A program made the position numbers and the translations under genes. The notes under the pieces are model-generated. The model was not told where the DNA came from. It was given only the letters and a program-made list of their open reading frames with translations, and did no database searches. Shown here one piece after another: positions 37,191 to 48,610 of a DNA stretch of 64,000 nt (its first letter is position 1; every line of letters begins with the position of its first letter). Location: contig NC_083685.1 in NCBI RefSeq assembly GCF_033118175.1, positions 121,032,501-121,096,500 of the forward strand, written 5' to 3'. This DNA is from Dama dama (Eukaryota > Chordata > Mammalia > Artiodactyla > Cervidae).

Positions 37191-37607
37191 CTGGGAGGAT
37201 GATGACAACTTCGCCTCCTCCTGGAAGGAGGTAGGTGGGACTCCGTGTTGTACAACTGAGGCACCTGCATGCAGGTATCAGTGCTTCAGGGTTTTTTGGT
37301 TTGTTTGTTTTTTAAGTGTATATAACTAGTACTAAGATACCATATGCAGGGCAAATTCAAAGGAGAAAATTATATAATCCAATAGTCATCATTTAATCAA
37401 TTTTTCCTGAGACACTCTCTCCACTGCAAATGGTAAGTGAATGTATTAAAGGTTATATAACTGCAAGATGAAATAAAATCTTCAGATTTACACAAACCAA
37501 TCACAGGCCTGCAGTGGACCAAGACAGCGGAGGCAGGCCCTGCCAAGCCAAGAACCCCACGCAGTGACCCCCCTGCAACAGGTGGTAAGGGAGGGACCTG
37601 CACTTAC

Positions 37608-37710
37608 CAATCCAGCATTCCAAACGTGCACAAGGGGTGGTCTTGACCACATCTGGAGGGTCCACACCGACATTCAGGCACAAAACTAAGGCAACGCTGA
37701 CAGTCTTCAT
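37608..37710 (-). CDS. RPTOR: RPTOR coding exon, raptor residues about 55-88
   Basis: This is an internal coding exon of raptor, the mTORC1 subunit that binds mTOR and recruits TOS-motif substrates such as S6K and 4E-BP. On the minus strand a pyrimidine-rich tract ends in TTTCCAG at 37711-37717. The exon then reads MKTVSVALVLCLNVG, continues through VDPPDVVKTTPCARLECWI, and ends one base into the next codon. It stops at a consensus donor, TTG|GTAAGTGC. The length is 103 bp, entering in phase 0 and leaving after the first base of a codon. The leftover G joins the next exon's AT to make Asp (WI-D-PL). The peptide matches the start of the raptor N-terminal conserved (RNC, caspase-like) region as I know it from vertebrates. 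The frame stays open upstream only to an intronic stop, so the open stretch running past the donor is not a separate gene. The exon number (probably 2) is from memory. Identification is very secure. Confidence 0.97.
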
Positions 37711-37964
37711 CTGGAAACACAACAGAAAAAAACAAATATTTCAATATGAAATTCACTGATGAGTTTTCCAGTTGTTAAAAAGTTCCCAAATATACACAGC
37801 CGTCTGCATTCCCAGCCAGCCTTCAGTCGTCTGTCACCTGTGCCCCTCTTCAGGTATTTCACAATTAAGACAGGGTTTGAGTCAAGCAGGCAGATGAAGA
37901 CAGGTACATGGCAGGAGAAGCTAGCTTTTCTCAGGCTTTCTTAAGATATACTTCAAAAACAATT

Positions 37965-38345
37965 ATTTGATCAAAAGATGTAAATATTTTAAGACACTTG
38001 ATACATTGTGCCAAACTACTTCGCAAAAACTCTTGCACAAATTTACACTCTGACCAGTTTACTGCTATTCTTATTATTTAAAATTGTCAATTATTTAATG
38101 AGAGGAAAAAAGTATCATACTGATTTAGTTTGCATTCTTTAGTATTAATAAGACTGAATTGTTTTCCCAAATATTTGTATCCTTTATCTTTTGTGGATCT
38201 TCTACTCATGTTTATACTATCATTTTTGTTTACTAACATTAGTGATCTTTGCTGATTGATTTTCACAGACTCTTAACATATTAAAGATGGCGTCCACATT
38301 GTTGGTTATAAATGTTTTCCTAGTCTAGTGTTTGCCATTGGATTC
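37965..38345 (-). mobile_element. L1M 3'-UTR fragment, antisense
   Basis: CTCTTGCACAAATTTACACT, TTAGTTTGCATTCTTTAGTA and GACTCTTAACATATTAAAGA, with TTTTCCTAGTCTAGTGTTTG, follow the order of a reverse-complemented L1 3' UTR. Confidence 0.65.
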
Positions 38346-38499
38346 CTTCCTCTTTCTTGACATACTACAGCCCTGGGCCCATCAGCTGATACACCTTCCT
38401 CCACACCTGCTCCTGCTCGAGTCCAGGGTCTCCGTGTTAGGAAAGGTCAGCCCCATCTACCCAGCTGCTCACGCCAGAAATCTGGACTCATCCTTCATT

Positions 38500-38790
38500 A
38501 GTTCACTTGTTCAACAACTTGTCCAACCCACCAGGTGCAGTTTTTAGAAACTGAGGACACATTAGTAAATCAAAGAAATAAAAATCCTGGGGCTTCCCTG
38601 GTGGTCCAGTGGTTAAGACTCCATGCTTCCATTGCAGGGGGCCTGGGTTCCATCCCTGGTTGAGGAACGAAGATCCCATGTGCCACAGGGCATGGTCCAA
38701 AAAAAAGAAAAATTCCTGCCAGGAGTGGGGAGGCTGTCATTTCAAATAGGGTGGCCGCGAGGAAGACCACTTGAGCCTCTGCTCCCTCCA
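38500..38790 (-). mobile_element. L2 LINE relic, antisense, split by a SINE
   Basis: TTCAACAACTTGTCCAACCC, ACTGAGGACACATTAGTAAA and AAAATCCTG precede the SINE. GGAGGCTGTCATTTCAAATA and GGGTGGCCGCGAGGAAGACC follow it. Together they read as reverse-complemented L2 3' end (TTGTTCAACAAATATTTATTG..AATCCCTGCC..TTTAAATAGGGTGGTCAGGG). Confidence 0.7.
38590..38710 (+). mobile_element. Short CHR-type SINE inserted in L2
   Basis: GGGCTTCCCTGGTGGTCCAG, GGGTTCCATCCCTGGTTGAG and GATCCCATGTGCCACAGGGC, then an A-rich tail. The flanks AAAAATCCTG and AAAATTCCTG are near-identical, consistent with a target-site duplication. Confidence 0.92.
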
Positions 38791-38879
38791 CCTGGGTCCT
38801 GAGCGCCAATGTCCACTGTGACTACCCGTCTAGCACGTTCATCCTGCTCCTAAATGTCTCAGAGTCTGTCAACTTCACT

Positions 38880-39260
38880 ATCCCGACTCCAAGCCACCTC
38901 CACATCCAACCTGTGCTCCACCACTTTCCTAGGACCCCCTCTCCTGTCTCCCCCAATCCAGGCTTTCAAACACATCAGTGCACTGCCCTGTTTTCAGTCA
39001 GTCCCCAAAACCTTCAAGATTTACTATGAACTGCTCCACATGCTATTCAAGCCTTGTAAGCTTCAGCTCCTGCCAAACTCCCCACTAGTGTCGGGTCTCG
39101 CCCTCAGTCACCTGGCATGACCTCTGGGTCTTCAAACACATGACCCTTCTGTCAGGGCTCCTTGCCTGGTCTCACCAGCTCAGGCTCTCTCAGGTTCAAA
39201 CTTCCATTCCTTGCAGAGACCTTCCCAGATCTCGTCAGGGCAGACCCACCCACTCAATGA
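38880..39260 (+). mobile_element. Possible L2 LINE relic
   Basis: TGTAAGCTTCAGCTCCTGCC, CTCCTTGCCTGGTCTCACCA, CTCAGGTTCAAACTTCCATT and AGAGACCTTCCCAGATCTCG resemble L2 in sense (TGCCTGGAATGCTC..CAGGTCTCAGCTCAAATGT..GAGGCCTTCCCTGACC). It is strongly diverged. Confidence 0.5.
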
Positions 39261-39394
39261 CACCCCTGCATCTGTGCCTTTCTCTTGGCAGAGCCAGGCT
39301 GGTCCACATTCCTCTGTGCACCTGCAGCTCCTCCAAGGTCAGAGCTGACACATGGGAGCAAGATACCTGACCCAGTGATCATCTGCTGAGTGAG

Positions 39395-39800
39395 TGACTA
39401 TAGGGATTTTCCTCTGATATTTTCATTTGCTTCATACTTCACACTTTTAATCCAGCTGGATGTTATTTTGGTATATGGTACCAGGTGAGGATGAGATGGT
39501 TAGATAGTATCACCAACTGAAAGGATATGAATTTGAGCAAACTCTAGAAGATAGTGAAGGACAGAGGAGCCTGGCATGCTGCAGCCCATGGGGTCACAAA
39601 GAGTTGGACAGAACTTAGCGACTGAACAACAATACAACCAGGTGATGATTAATTTTTTCTCAAAGAACTACCCAATGATGCCAATTCCCCCTGTTAAAAA
39701 ACTTACTCAAACTCACAGGTTTGTAGTAAGCATATATTCCACATAGACCAAATTCTATTTCTGGGTCATACCTCACTGACTTAAATAATTTATCCTCACA
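39395..39800 (-). mobile_element. L1M ORF2 fragment, antisense, split by BovB
   Basis: AATCCAGCTGGATGTTATTT and TGGTATATGGTACC before the BovB, then TCAAAGAACTACCCAATGAT and CTATTTCTGGGTCATACCTC after it, match reverse-complemented L1M. Confidence 0.75.
39489..39636 (+). mobile_element. BovB 3'-end fragment inserted in L1M
   Basis: GATGAGATGGTTAGATAGTA through AGCGACTGAACAACAATACA is the last 150 bp of BovB. A 9-bp target-site duplication, ACCAGGTGA, lies at 39480-39488 and 39637-39645. Confidence 0.93.
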
Positions 39801-40333
39801 ACATTTCACAGTGTTGGGAAACCCAGTTTTCTTCCTCACAATTTTTTTTAAACTTTTACTCAGTTCTATTTATATTAATCTATTTTTTCTCAAATTAATT
39901 GCTAGTCAATTTCTTAATCCCATGGAGATTTTGGTTAAAGTTGTTTAACCAAACTGTTTATTGATAACACGAAGTATTTTAAATTGTATTTTCTGATCGA
40001 ACAATTTCACACATAAGGATCTGTCATAAGAAATACAAAATATAATGAGAGAATCTTCTATGTGTAATGATTTTCTTCACAGCATTTCTTATCATGGAAA
40101 ACAAGTGGGAATGACCTAAATTTCAGGCAAATGAAGGAATGTTTAAGCACACCATTATGTACTCTTAACAGAATGACACTTAAATTCTTAAAATGTTAAA
40201 GGAATAAAAATGGATTCAAAATACAAAGACATTACATTTAACATATAAACCAAACTTGGCAAGACATAACATGATATTCTATTTTTCCATACAGGACTAC
40301 AATTTATTCAAATTTCAAGCTTCCGCAAGTCTT

Positions 40334-40482
40334 GTTCTTTTTTTTTTTGTGGCGGTGGGGTGGGGGCTGGGAGGAGGCGGGGCGGTGCACATGCTATACA
40401 GCATGTGAGCTCTTAGTCCCCCAGCCAGAGACTGAACCCGTGCCTCCTGCATTGGAAGTATGGAGTCCCAACCACTGGACCT
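40334..40482 (-). mobile_element. CHR-type SINE, antisense
   Basis: A poly(T) start at about 40338, a G-rich segment, AGCATGTGAGCTCTTAGTCC, CCCAGCCAGAGACTGAACCC and AGTCCCAACCACTGGACC are the reverse complement of the short CHR-type SINE. The G-rich part (GGGGTGGGGGCTGGGAGG) replaces normal SINE sequence and looks expanded. Confidence 0.85.
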
Positions 40483-40739
40483 TCTGTTCATTTCTTTTAA
40501 GATTATTTCTGGATTGTTCATGACTATTTGGGAGCAACATGCTACAAACCATGTCTTTTGCCCATAGTAGTTTCTTACTGATTGCTGAATTGTCAGAATA
40601 ATGTTTAAGTCACTTTACTAAATTCTTAAACGTAACTGCTTTTAGGTGACTCTCTCCAAGTTTTGTTAGCATACAAATATACTGTCTGTGAATAAGGATG
40701 AGTCTAGCTCATTCTTTTTAATAGATCACTCTTCTTTTT

Positions 40740-40940
40740 CTTTATTAGGTCTCATGGCATTACACAAATCTTCCAAAATCATATTACTAATAATTACAAA
40801 ATGACGACAGTGGTGATCTTTGCACTTGGTTTTAATAAAATTGTCATAAATGTTTCATCATTAAGAATGATGATGGTTACTGATTTGATATAGTCTTTAT
40901 TACATCATGAAAATATTCCTGTTGAAAACAGAATTTAAAG
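40740..40940 (-). mobile_element. L1M ORF2 fragment, antisense
   Basis: TCATATTACTAATAATTACA, GACAGTGGTGATCTTTGCAC, TTTCATCATTAAGAATGATG and TAGTCTTTATTACATCATGA follow reverse-complemented ORF2. Diverged L1-like sequence may also fill 40490-40740. Confidence 0.65.
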
Positions 40941-43900
40941 TTATATGAGGAAAAAAGGAAGTATTTTTGTCTTTCCTCTCCCAACACTTAAAAAAAAAGC
41001 ATTTATTAATAATAATCTGTCTTTAAAGTAACTACAACCCTGGGTCCAAAGACATATCGAATAGAGGAATAGTATCTTCCAGAGACACAGACAAGAATCT
41101 TCTCATTATGAACCATAAGAAACAAATTTTGGCTCCTTGACCTAACGTTAAGGGAAAACGTTGAAAAATAATCAGAGAATAACAAAAATTTTATTTGTTA
41201 GTCATTTTCCAGTATTTAATTGATCAGTATCAACAATTCCATACAGACAATTGGTTGTTTTATAGTAAACTAAATCTTTGTGTATAAGTTGCTTAAAACT
41301 AGAAGCTTCTGGGAACATTTCTGTGGTCTTCCTATGGCCCTGGTGAATAAAACTCCTAGCACCTGTCCTTTGCCATACTTAAATCAAGGGCATTTTTTCT
41401 GTGCTCTATAATGGGGAACTCTGAGGTCTCCATGAGGCGTTGGTTAAACCCTGGAGCAAGTTTTACGTTGCTTCCTAAGAAAAATGTTGCTTTCCTTATA
41501 GTCCTCTGAGGGCCCTCTGGGCACCAGAAGAGCCTTCCATGGACAAAACACCCCACATGGATCAGGGTCTCTGCTCAGACTGTGCGCCGCCACAATTGTG
41601 TGTTTTGTCCTCAATCGCAGAGAGCCTACTCTTAGATCCTTCACCTCTTACAAAGCCCAGGTGAAGGACACTACACTCAGGGGTCTGCTCTAAGGCCCAC
41701 CCCATCCATTGTGCCTCAGCCAACCCCCTGCCTGTTACAGACCCAGGAGAAAGAGGTTGAGTCGGTCTTCTGGACTGATGAGAGCTCAGGAAGGCCCCAC
41801 ATTACCCCTTTCTGTTACCTCCAGGAGTTAACAGCCAGGTCTCAGGCCCAGTCATTACTGACCATTTCTGAGCAAGAATGGCCTCCACATGCCAACGCTG
41901 ACTCCCTATCTGGCAGGTGCTATGCAGTCACCAAAAGCCCATGAAGGTGGTTGTAGCCCCACCTTAAGGAGGCATGGAGGGAGTAAGGAATTTGGAGAGA
42001 GGCACCAGGACTAAACCCTGGTCACTGGGATTTCAAATATGTCAGATTTCATCGCTGGCATATCTGCTTCATCTCTCTGGGGTCAGGGAGGTGGTGCAGG
42101 GTGAGGCAGAGCATTTATGCAGCATTCCTGTGATCTCTGGTCATAATCTATTTCTCCCACCTCATCTGACACTCTAGAAAAATCGCCTTCCCTCCACCCC
42201 TACAATTGTAGTTAATGAACTCAGTAAAATAAATAATTTCTAATTTCATTATAAAAAGTACGACTTCTGAGGCTCTCAAAGTCCTTAGGCAGAACACTAA
42301 TGGAAGCACAATCATCGCTCTTTACTATCCTGTGAGGCGGCTCGTGGGCCTCCTCTCACCAGGCCTCCAACAAGTGCAGTGTTCATTACTAACCAAACAT
42401 TACTGACAGCAACAATTTCTCCATTACTGCTTTGAAGGTGAGCAACAGGAGAGCAGGGCCCTCAGAGAGAAAGTATGAAATTAGCTCCACTCCATAAATG
42501 AAGACATGAAAGGAATTAATTTGATTCATCCTGGCTTATACAAAACACACCTACCCTATATCCTGCCTTTTAAGAAAACAAGGGGGAAAGTCTCAAGAAT
42601 ACATTGATACATGAACTAAAAACATGTATTTGGCCTAACACTTAGCTACCAATTTAATTCCACAATTGGACAGAAGACATTACCAGTAAGTGCCCTCAAG
42701 CCAATCAAATATGTCTGAGCTCCCCTGCAAACTATAATGGCATTGGCTTGATTTCAAATGTGGTGGATTTTCAATTCTTAGCTATACCCGAAAGTGTCCT
42801 TTTCGTATTTTATTTTCATTTCTATGGTAACCTCATTCCAAAAATTCTAGATTCATGTTTTTTAATAATACAGTTACAGCATTAAGAAAATGTAAGGGCT
42901 ACCAACTTCAGTGTGCAAAAACTGCATAATAGTACATAAAATAATCATTTTGGACTTTAAAACAGTTCCTCCCCAATGCCATATAATTGAAGATGACAGA
43001 GTTATATCTCTAGAGGTTAATTTTGCATTTGAAAAGATCATCATTCTGAGAAGCTCTAAAACACTGGGATCACTAAAAATGTGTGACCTTCGACATGCTG
43101 GTTTACTCCAATCTCTCCTGAACAACTCCCTCACCCTGAAATGATGCCAGTGATCTCTTAGGCCCCAAGACTTCTCTGACCCTAAAATTCTGACTCCAGG
43201 ATTGGCCTCTCCAGCGGTACCGGAAATATCCCTAAAGGCATGGAGCATGCTGCCTTAGGATTCTAAATTCAACCCAGAGGTCTCAACACTACCTTGGAAG
43301 AGGCTTGGCACAAGGGGCACCTGATGCTGTTATAACAGCATGGGCAGTCCCATGTACAATCTTCTGGCATCAGAGTTTGGAAACTCATGATTTTTCTAAT
43401 TCACAAAAGGATAATATGGTATATATCCCATATGGCATATAACACACAGAGAAGGATCTGGAGTAACTTCCTATTCAAAACTATTACAATTTCTGCTGAA
43501 ACGCACAAATATCCACTATCCAACAACCTCATACCAGCTCACAGCCCAGTTTTGCCTTCAAATGAGTTGTGAAAACATTTTCAATATTCAGAGCTTTTTG
43601 GATTTGAGAACTGGAGACGGGGGTCTATGGACCCAGATCACTGCCCCTACTGAAAGCCTCTGTATACTACTTGTCACCTTGCTGATTAGAAATACACTAA
43701 TGCCTGTCACCAAAGAATTCAAAACAAAATCACAAAGAATTCCTTTATTCGTTTCTTTCTATTCAATTATCTGATAAACCATATATTTTTTAAAAGACAG
43801 AGTGGATCAAACCTGAGTAGAAATTCACAAGCTGCTGTGCACAATGACATCCAAGCTGTTATGCAGAATAAAGAAATCATGTAGGTTAAACTGGCCAATC

Positions 43901-46150
43901 ACTGCTTTCTGCTCCCCAAACCAAGAGTCTGACTCACTCCTATTCCTTCTGACATAAACAACTGAGCGTCATGGAGAATAAACAGAAAGCAAGACTAGGG
44001 TTTGCCACATATGCCACAACATTCGCTATTCCCCTGTTCGTCTGAGGCAAAGCCACCCAATTCCCAGCAGTGCTCATTAAGATTCAGAGCATCAAGCAAA
44101 AACTTTGAGCAGAGCCGAAGCTATACAAATACATAATTTATAAAGAAAGTCAGAAACTAGAACATACAGCAAACAGAGTAGACGCACCACAGGAAGAGTG
44201 GGGGGGATCAAGTTACTGAAGAAAAGGAAAAACTGGCTTGCCTCCTAATTCTCATCCCAAAGACTGCTAGAAAGAAATGAACAATAAACCTAGCAAGAAG
44301 CACATCAAACAGAATTAATTTTTGCAACCAAGACCCGTAATACAAAACAAGATCCTCATCACCAGCAGCAACTGTATGAACCTGGGCAATCCTGTTTGTC
44401 TGTTCCTTTGTTCATTTCAGTGGGAATTGGCAATGAGGGAGCGGTTCTTTAATGTATGAGCTCAGTTTGTTACCTTGAGCCACAGGCCTAATTTGGGTTT
44501 AAACACTCTTTTTTGAGGCCAAACTCTGTTTATAGTTCCCTGTCTAGATTTTCCACTAAATCCACCTTCACTCCTGTAAAATAGCCTAATAAAAAGGGAA
44601 GACACAAGAGGTAACTCTTCAACATGGAGAATCAGAAAGTCTCATTCAGAGATGTTGTCTCAGACGGGTGCAGAGTTCTGCCCCTCTCCCCCTCCCACCC
44701 CATCCAAATGCTGAGGACACGTGGAGCAAGAGTACTTCTAACACCGGAGACCCTTGGGAAATTTAGATTTCTAAAAACCAAATTAAAGAACTGCATACAA
44801 AATAGGTTGATTACAGAGATCATAACTGCTTTAAACAAGCCAAAGAAATCCCTTCTCAAAGGAATACTACACTGATTCTTTTTGTGATTCCTTCATGAAA
44901 CAGATGGTCTCCCCTTGGTGCGACCTTTGCAAACCTGGGCATCTGTGATGGGGATTCTACACCCCACTTTGATCTGAGGAGCCAGTCTACTTGCACTAAT
45001 GAGCTGAGTGAGAAACCAAAAATGACGTCCTTGCCTTTTCTTGTAAATACCTTTTGGGATGAAACTTAAGTGTTTACACACCCATACACACACAATTAAC
45101 TCTTCAGTCTGCTCCCTCATAAAGTGAAAATAAAAATACTTGTCACAGAGGGATAATATGAAGAAGTTGTCTATACTGAAAAATTAACTTTAAATAAGTC
45201 GACAATATACAAACAATTCTGTTAAGGCCTCAGGGTCTGACTTGAGGGCACAGGTTAAAGAACACTCTGGATCATATGCTGGAACATGACACCACCTTTA
45301 AAGCACATCTACAGGTTGCACAACTCTGTTGGAAGCCAGCGAACTTTGTAACATGGGCACTAAACATAGATCTCAATAAACTTGTTAGAAAAGATATCTT
45401 TTCAAAGAATGTTAAATAGCATGAGATATACCCAAACATAATCTGAGTGCAGAGAGGAGGTATACAACCAGATCCGTAATTCTTATTCCAAATATGCGGG
45501 TACACGTATGCTTAAGACACAGAGTTAAAAAACAAGATGTCACAAGTAGTCTGATCTCTGGGGAGTGGAAAGTGTGAATGATTCCTCTTTTTCTCTTTCT
45601 ACCTGGCCCTGCTGTGTGTGTATTTTCAAACTTTCTACCATGAACATGTGTCATTTACATAAGCAAATGGAAAGGTTATAAAAATTATTTTATCACAATA
45701 GTCAAGGAGTTTTTGCATGTGTGCATAGATGTATATATCATCTTTATTGTGTCCTGAAAATAAAGAGAGTAGCTTGTTCGGTTAGCTGAAGCTTAGACTA
45801 GTATCCAAGGCAACGAGTGGGCCAGGATCGTGTGAGGAAATGCAATGTGGGTGATTCCCAGGGAACCTACAGGGACAGCACTATGCCAACCAAACTGAAC
45901 ATGGCCTCATACTCAACAACACACCTGGTCTTGGCAAAGCAGGGAAAGCAATGGCTCTAGTCCATGTCTTCTCCACGCCTTCCCAGGTTAGGACACAAGG
46001 TAAGGCCCACTGCTAAAACTGCTTTCCCGGGAAAAACAAGATTTTCCAGTTCAATAAATGGATTGATTTCAACACTGTTTGGAGGTTTGTGTCATTTGAT
46101 AAAACACTGAACCGCTGCTTTACCACTCCTAATGTAAATTACAATTAGAA
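40941..46150. other. Apparently single-copy intron
   Basis: This is the longest stretch of the window (about 5.2 kb) in which I recognise no repeat family. No exon with both splice sites and a known protein was found. Undetected ancient repeats are likely. Confidence 0.4.
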
Positions 46151-46174
46151 GCAGCAGCAGCAGCAGCAGCAGCA
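46151..46174 (+). repeat. (GCA)8 trinucleotide repeat
   Basis: Eight uninterrupted GCA units. RPTOR pre-mRNA carries the complementary UGC/CUG strand. The tract is intronic, so no polyglutamine is encoded. Confidence 0.97.
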
Positions 46175-47377
46175 TGGGACTGAGTCATTCATTCAGGACT
46201 AATTTTTCATCCCCTCTTCATTATCCAGCATATGTTATCCACAGTACAGACTTCATAAAAACAATTTCAAGGCAAACCAAAGCACACAGAGCTCCCATGC
46301 TGGCTGAAAAAAATACACCCGAGGTGGTTGGAACACCTTGATAACAAGCATTTCACCACTGAAAGGCTGAAGATGCTACTACATGTGGCTGTTTTCTTCT
46401 AGCCCCATTCAGCCTCTTGGTTGGGCCAACATATGATATGAAGTCGTTCTCAAAGGTCCCACATCTCCAAACAGAGGGTAGTGCAGATTCTGCTAATGGA
46501 GACCTTGAAGAGCATCAGCGTCAGGAACTGGCAAGCAGGCCCCACTAAGCCATTAAGGCAGAAGCGTGGCTAAACAGATGTTTTTCAGGAAGACTAACTC
46601 ATGACAACGGCTAACATTTACTTGGGAAGGAAGAGGTTGAAGGAAAGGAAATTTGCCAGGAAACTGCTCCAGAGAAACAAGAAGACGTGTACCAGGTACA
46701 TGCGAGGAGAGTGGGAAAGAAAGAAACCTCTATTTCAAAGAGAATAGGGGATAGCATGTGCTGCTAAGTGGGTGTCAGAGATGAAAGGCACAAGGAAATC
46801 AAAGGTCCTGCATGGCTGCAACTCTGTTAATAAGCCGTCATTTAAAAGCACCCATGGGAAACCACGTGGTAGACATCTGCCATCTGACTCCCCATAACCT
46901 TCTTAACACCTTCTATACGTCTTGATAACCTCCTATGTTGTGGGCCCCACCTTCCCAAAGTAGAAAGTAAAAACAATGGTCTCAGACTCTCTTGCAGCTA
47001 AGGGGCCAGCATGTGGCCTGGGCTCCTCCAGAGAGATACACCTGCCTGAGAACCAGGTTCTGTATCCAGTAGTGCCAAGCTATCACTCCACAGGGAACTC
47101 TGTGGCTGAGGCACCTGGCTCTGGAGGGTGGCAGCCACCCAGTTCTTGGGTTCATCCCACTGTACCAGTGGTTCAGCAGCTACAGAAGCCCCCTTGGGGG
47201 TCTTCATAACCTCAGGGTCTGGCCCTGGGTCTCCCCAGGGATCTTCAACACATTCCTTTTCTGCTTAACCTCACAGCATGCACTCCAATGCCTATAACTA
47301 AGAATCCGTAAGGCTCTTTAGGGGTGAAAACATTCAGAGGGCACAAACATCATTGGATTTAACTATATGGGCATCTT
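46175..47377. other. Apparently single-copy intron
   Basis: Nothing convincing. Around 46970-47220, CTTGCAGCTAAGGGGCCAGC and nearby phrases hint at an old mammalian repeat, but I cannot name it. Confidence 0.35.
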
Positions 47378-47388
47378 ATACTAATCAC

Positions 47389-48133
47389 TGCTAGAATCAA
47401 GATTGCCAGGAGAAGTATCAATAACCTGGTGAAAGTGAAAGAGGGGACTGAAAAAGTTGGCTTAAAATTCAACATTCAGAAAACTAAGATCATGGCATCT
47501 GGTCCCATCGCTACACGGCAAATAGATGGGGAAACAATGAAAACAGTGACAGACTTTATTTTTGGGGGCTCCAAAATCACTGCAGATGGTGACTACAGCT
47601 ACGAAATTAAAAGATGCTTGCTCCTTGGAAGAAAAGCTATGACCAACCTAGACAGCATATTAAAAAGCAGAGATGTTACTTTGCCAACAAAGGTCCATCT
47701 AGTCAAAGCTGTGGTTTTTCCAGTAGTCACGTATGCATGTGAGAGTTGGACTATAAAGAAAACTGAGCAGTGAAGAATTGATGCTTTTGAACTGCGGAGT
47801 CCCTTGGACAGCAAGGAGATCCAACCAGTCCATCCTAAAGGATATCAGTCCTGAATATTCATTGGAAGGACTGATGCTGAAGCTGAAACTCCAATACTCT
47901 GGCCGCCTGATGTGAAGAACTGACTCATTGGAAAAGACCCTGATGCTGGGAAAGATTGAAGGCGGGAGGAGAAGATGACAGAGAATGAGATGGTTGGATG
48001 GCATCACTGACTCAATGGACATGAGTTTGAGTAAACTCTGGGAGTTGGTGATGTACAGGGAAGCCTGGTGTGCTGCAGTCCATGGGGTTGCAGAGAGTTG
48101 GACATGACTGAGCAACTGAACTGAACTGAACTG
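47389..48133 (+). mobile_element. BovB LINE with RT-core deletion
   Basis: AGAATCAAGATTGCCAGGAG to the CTGAACTGAACTG 3' end. An open frame at 47429-47773 encodes LKFNIQKTKIMASGPI and onward, but the piece between SINNL and VKVKEG lacks about 24 residues, including the YADD motif. A second deletion of about 22 bp lies near 47797. The flanks ATACTAATCAC (47378-47388) and ATACTAATTAC (48134-48144) are a 10-of-11 target-site duplication. Confidence 0.95.
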
Positions 48134-48329
48134 ATACTAATTACCAACCCAGACATCATCAAACCAGGGAACTAAAGACACAATTTTGCCAAGGTACTGT
48201 TATCCCAACAAGTGGCACTTGTGGCTCCAGTCTGACACAGACTAGTTGTGTCTAAGGAAGGGAAGAAGGAAGTGAAAGGTAAGAGCTGAATCATCACTGA
48301 ACCATCACCACCAAGAATCTTCCTGAGTC

Positions 48330-48610
48330 CTAAACACACTCAATCTGAAGACACCAAAAGTTGTATCTTAACCTCACAGTAATTTAGATCTAAAACTGGG
48401 TTCTTGCAACTCCTTTCCCTTTGATTATAAAAATGGAGCCCACTAAGTTCTCAGCACAGCACTCCCTTGCCTGCCCGCCCTGTATCTCTTACAAGTGTCC
48501 TATCCTAATAAACTCTTCCCTTATCTCTCATCCTGCCTCTTGCTGAATTCTTTCTACACCAAAACAGAACCTCTGCTCTACTGAGCCCTGAAATGTGCTC
48601 TACGGTTTCA
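48330..48610 (+). mobile_element. Probable endogenous retrovirus LTR fragment
   Basis: A TATA-like TATAAAAA (48426-48433) is followed about 75 bp later by AATAAA (48507-48512). Then comes TCTTCCCTTATCTCTCATCC and TTGCTGAATTCTTTCTACAC, a layout and phrasing typical of mammalian LTR R/U5. The element is antisense to RPTOR. No gag, pol or env sequence is adjacent, so it appears solitary or partial. Outer edges are uncertain. Confidence 0.55.

Larger units (their letters stand above)
29891..37607 (-). other. RPTOR: RPTOR intron between the two exons (complete)
   Basis: A complete 7717-bp intron on the minus strand, with donor GTAAGTGC just below 37608 and acceptor GCTCTCCCAG just above 29890. 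The intron interrupts an Asp codon after its first base. It contains BovB (30215-30905), Bov-tA (32721-32933), MIR relics near 32030 and 34570, an unassigned repeat (35090-35545) and an L1 ORF2 piece (36525-37190). Confidence 0.95.

Noticed and set aside
37397..37603. Minus-strand open frame continuing past the RPTOR exon donor
   Set aside because: It follows a consensus GTAAGTGC donor and has no raptor similarity. It is intron read-through.
47429..47773. Open frame resembling a reverse-transcriptase protein
   Set aside because: It is a 5'-truncated BovB piece without YADD or endonuclease, ending at an early stop. It is a dead retrotransposon, not a host gene.
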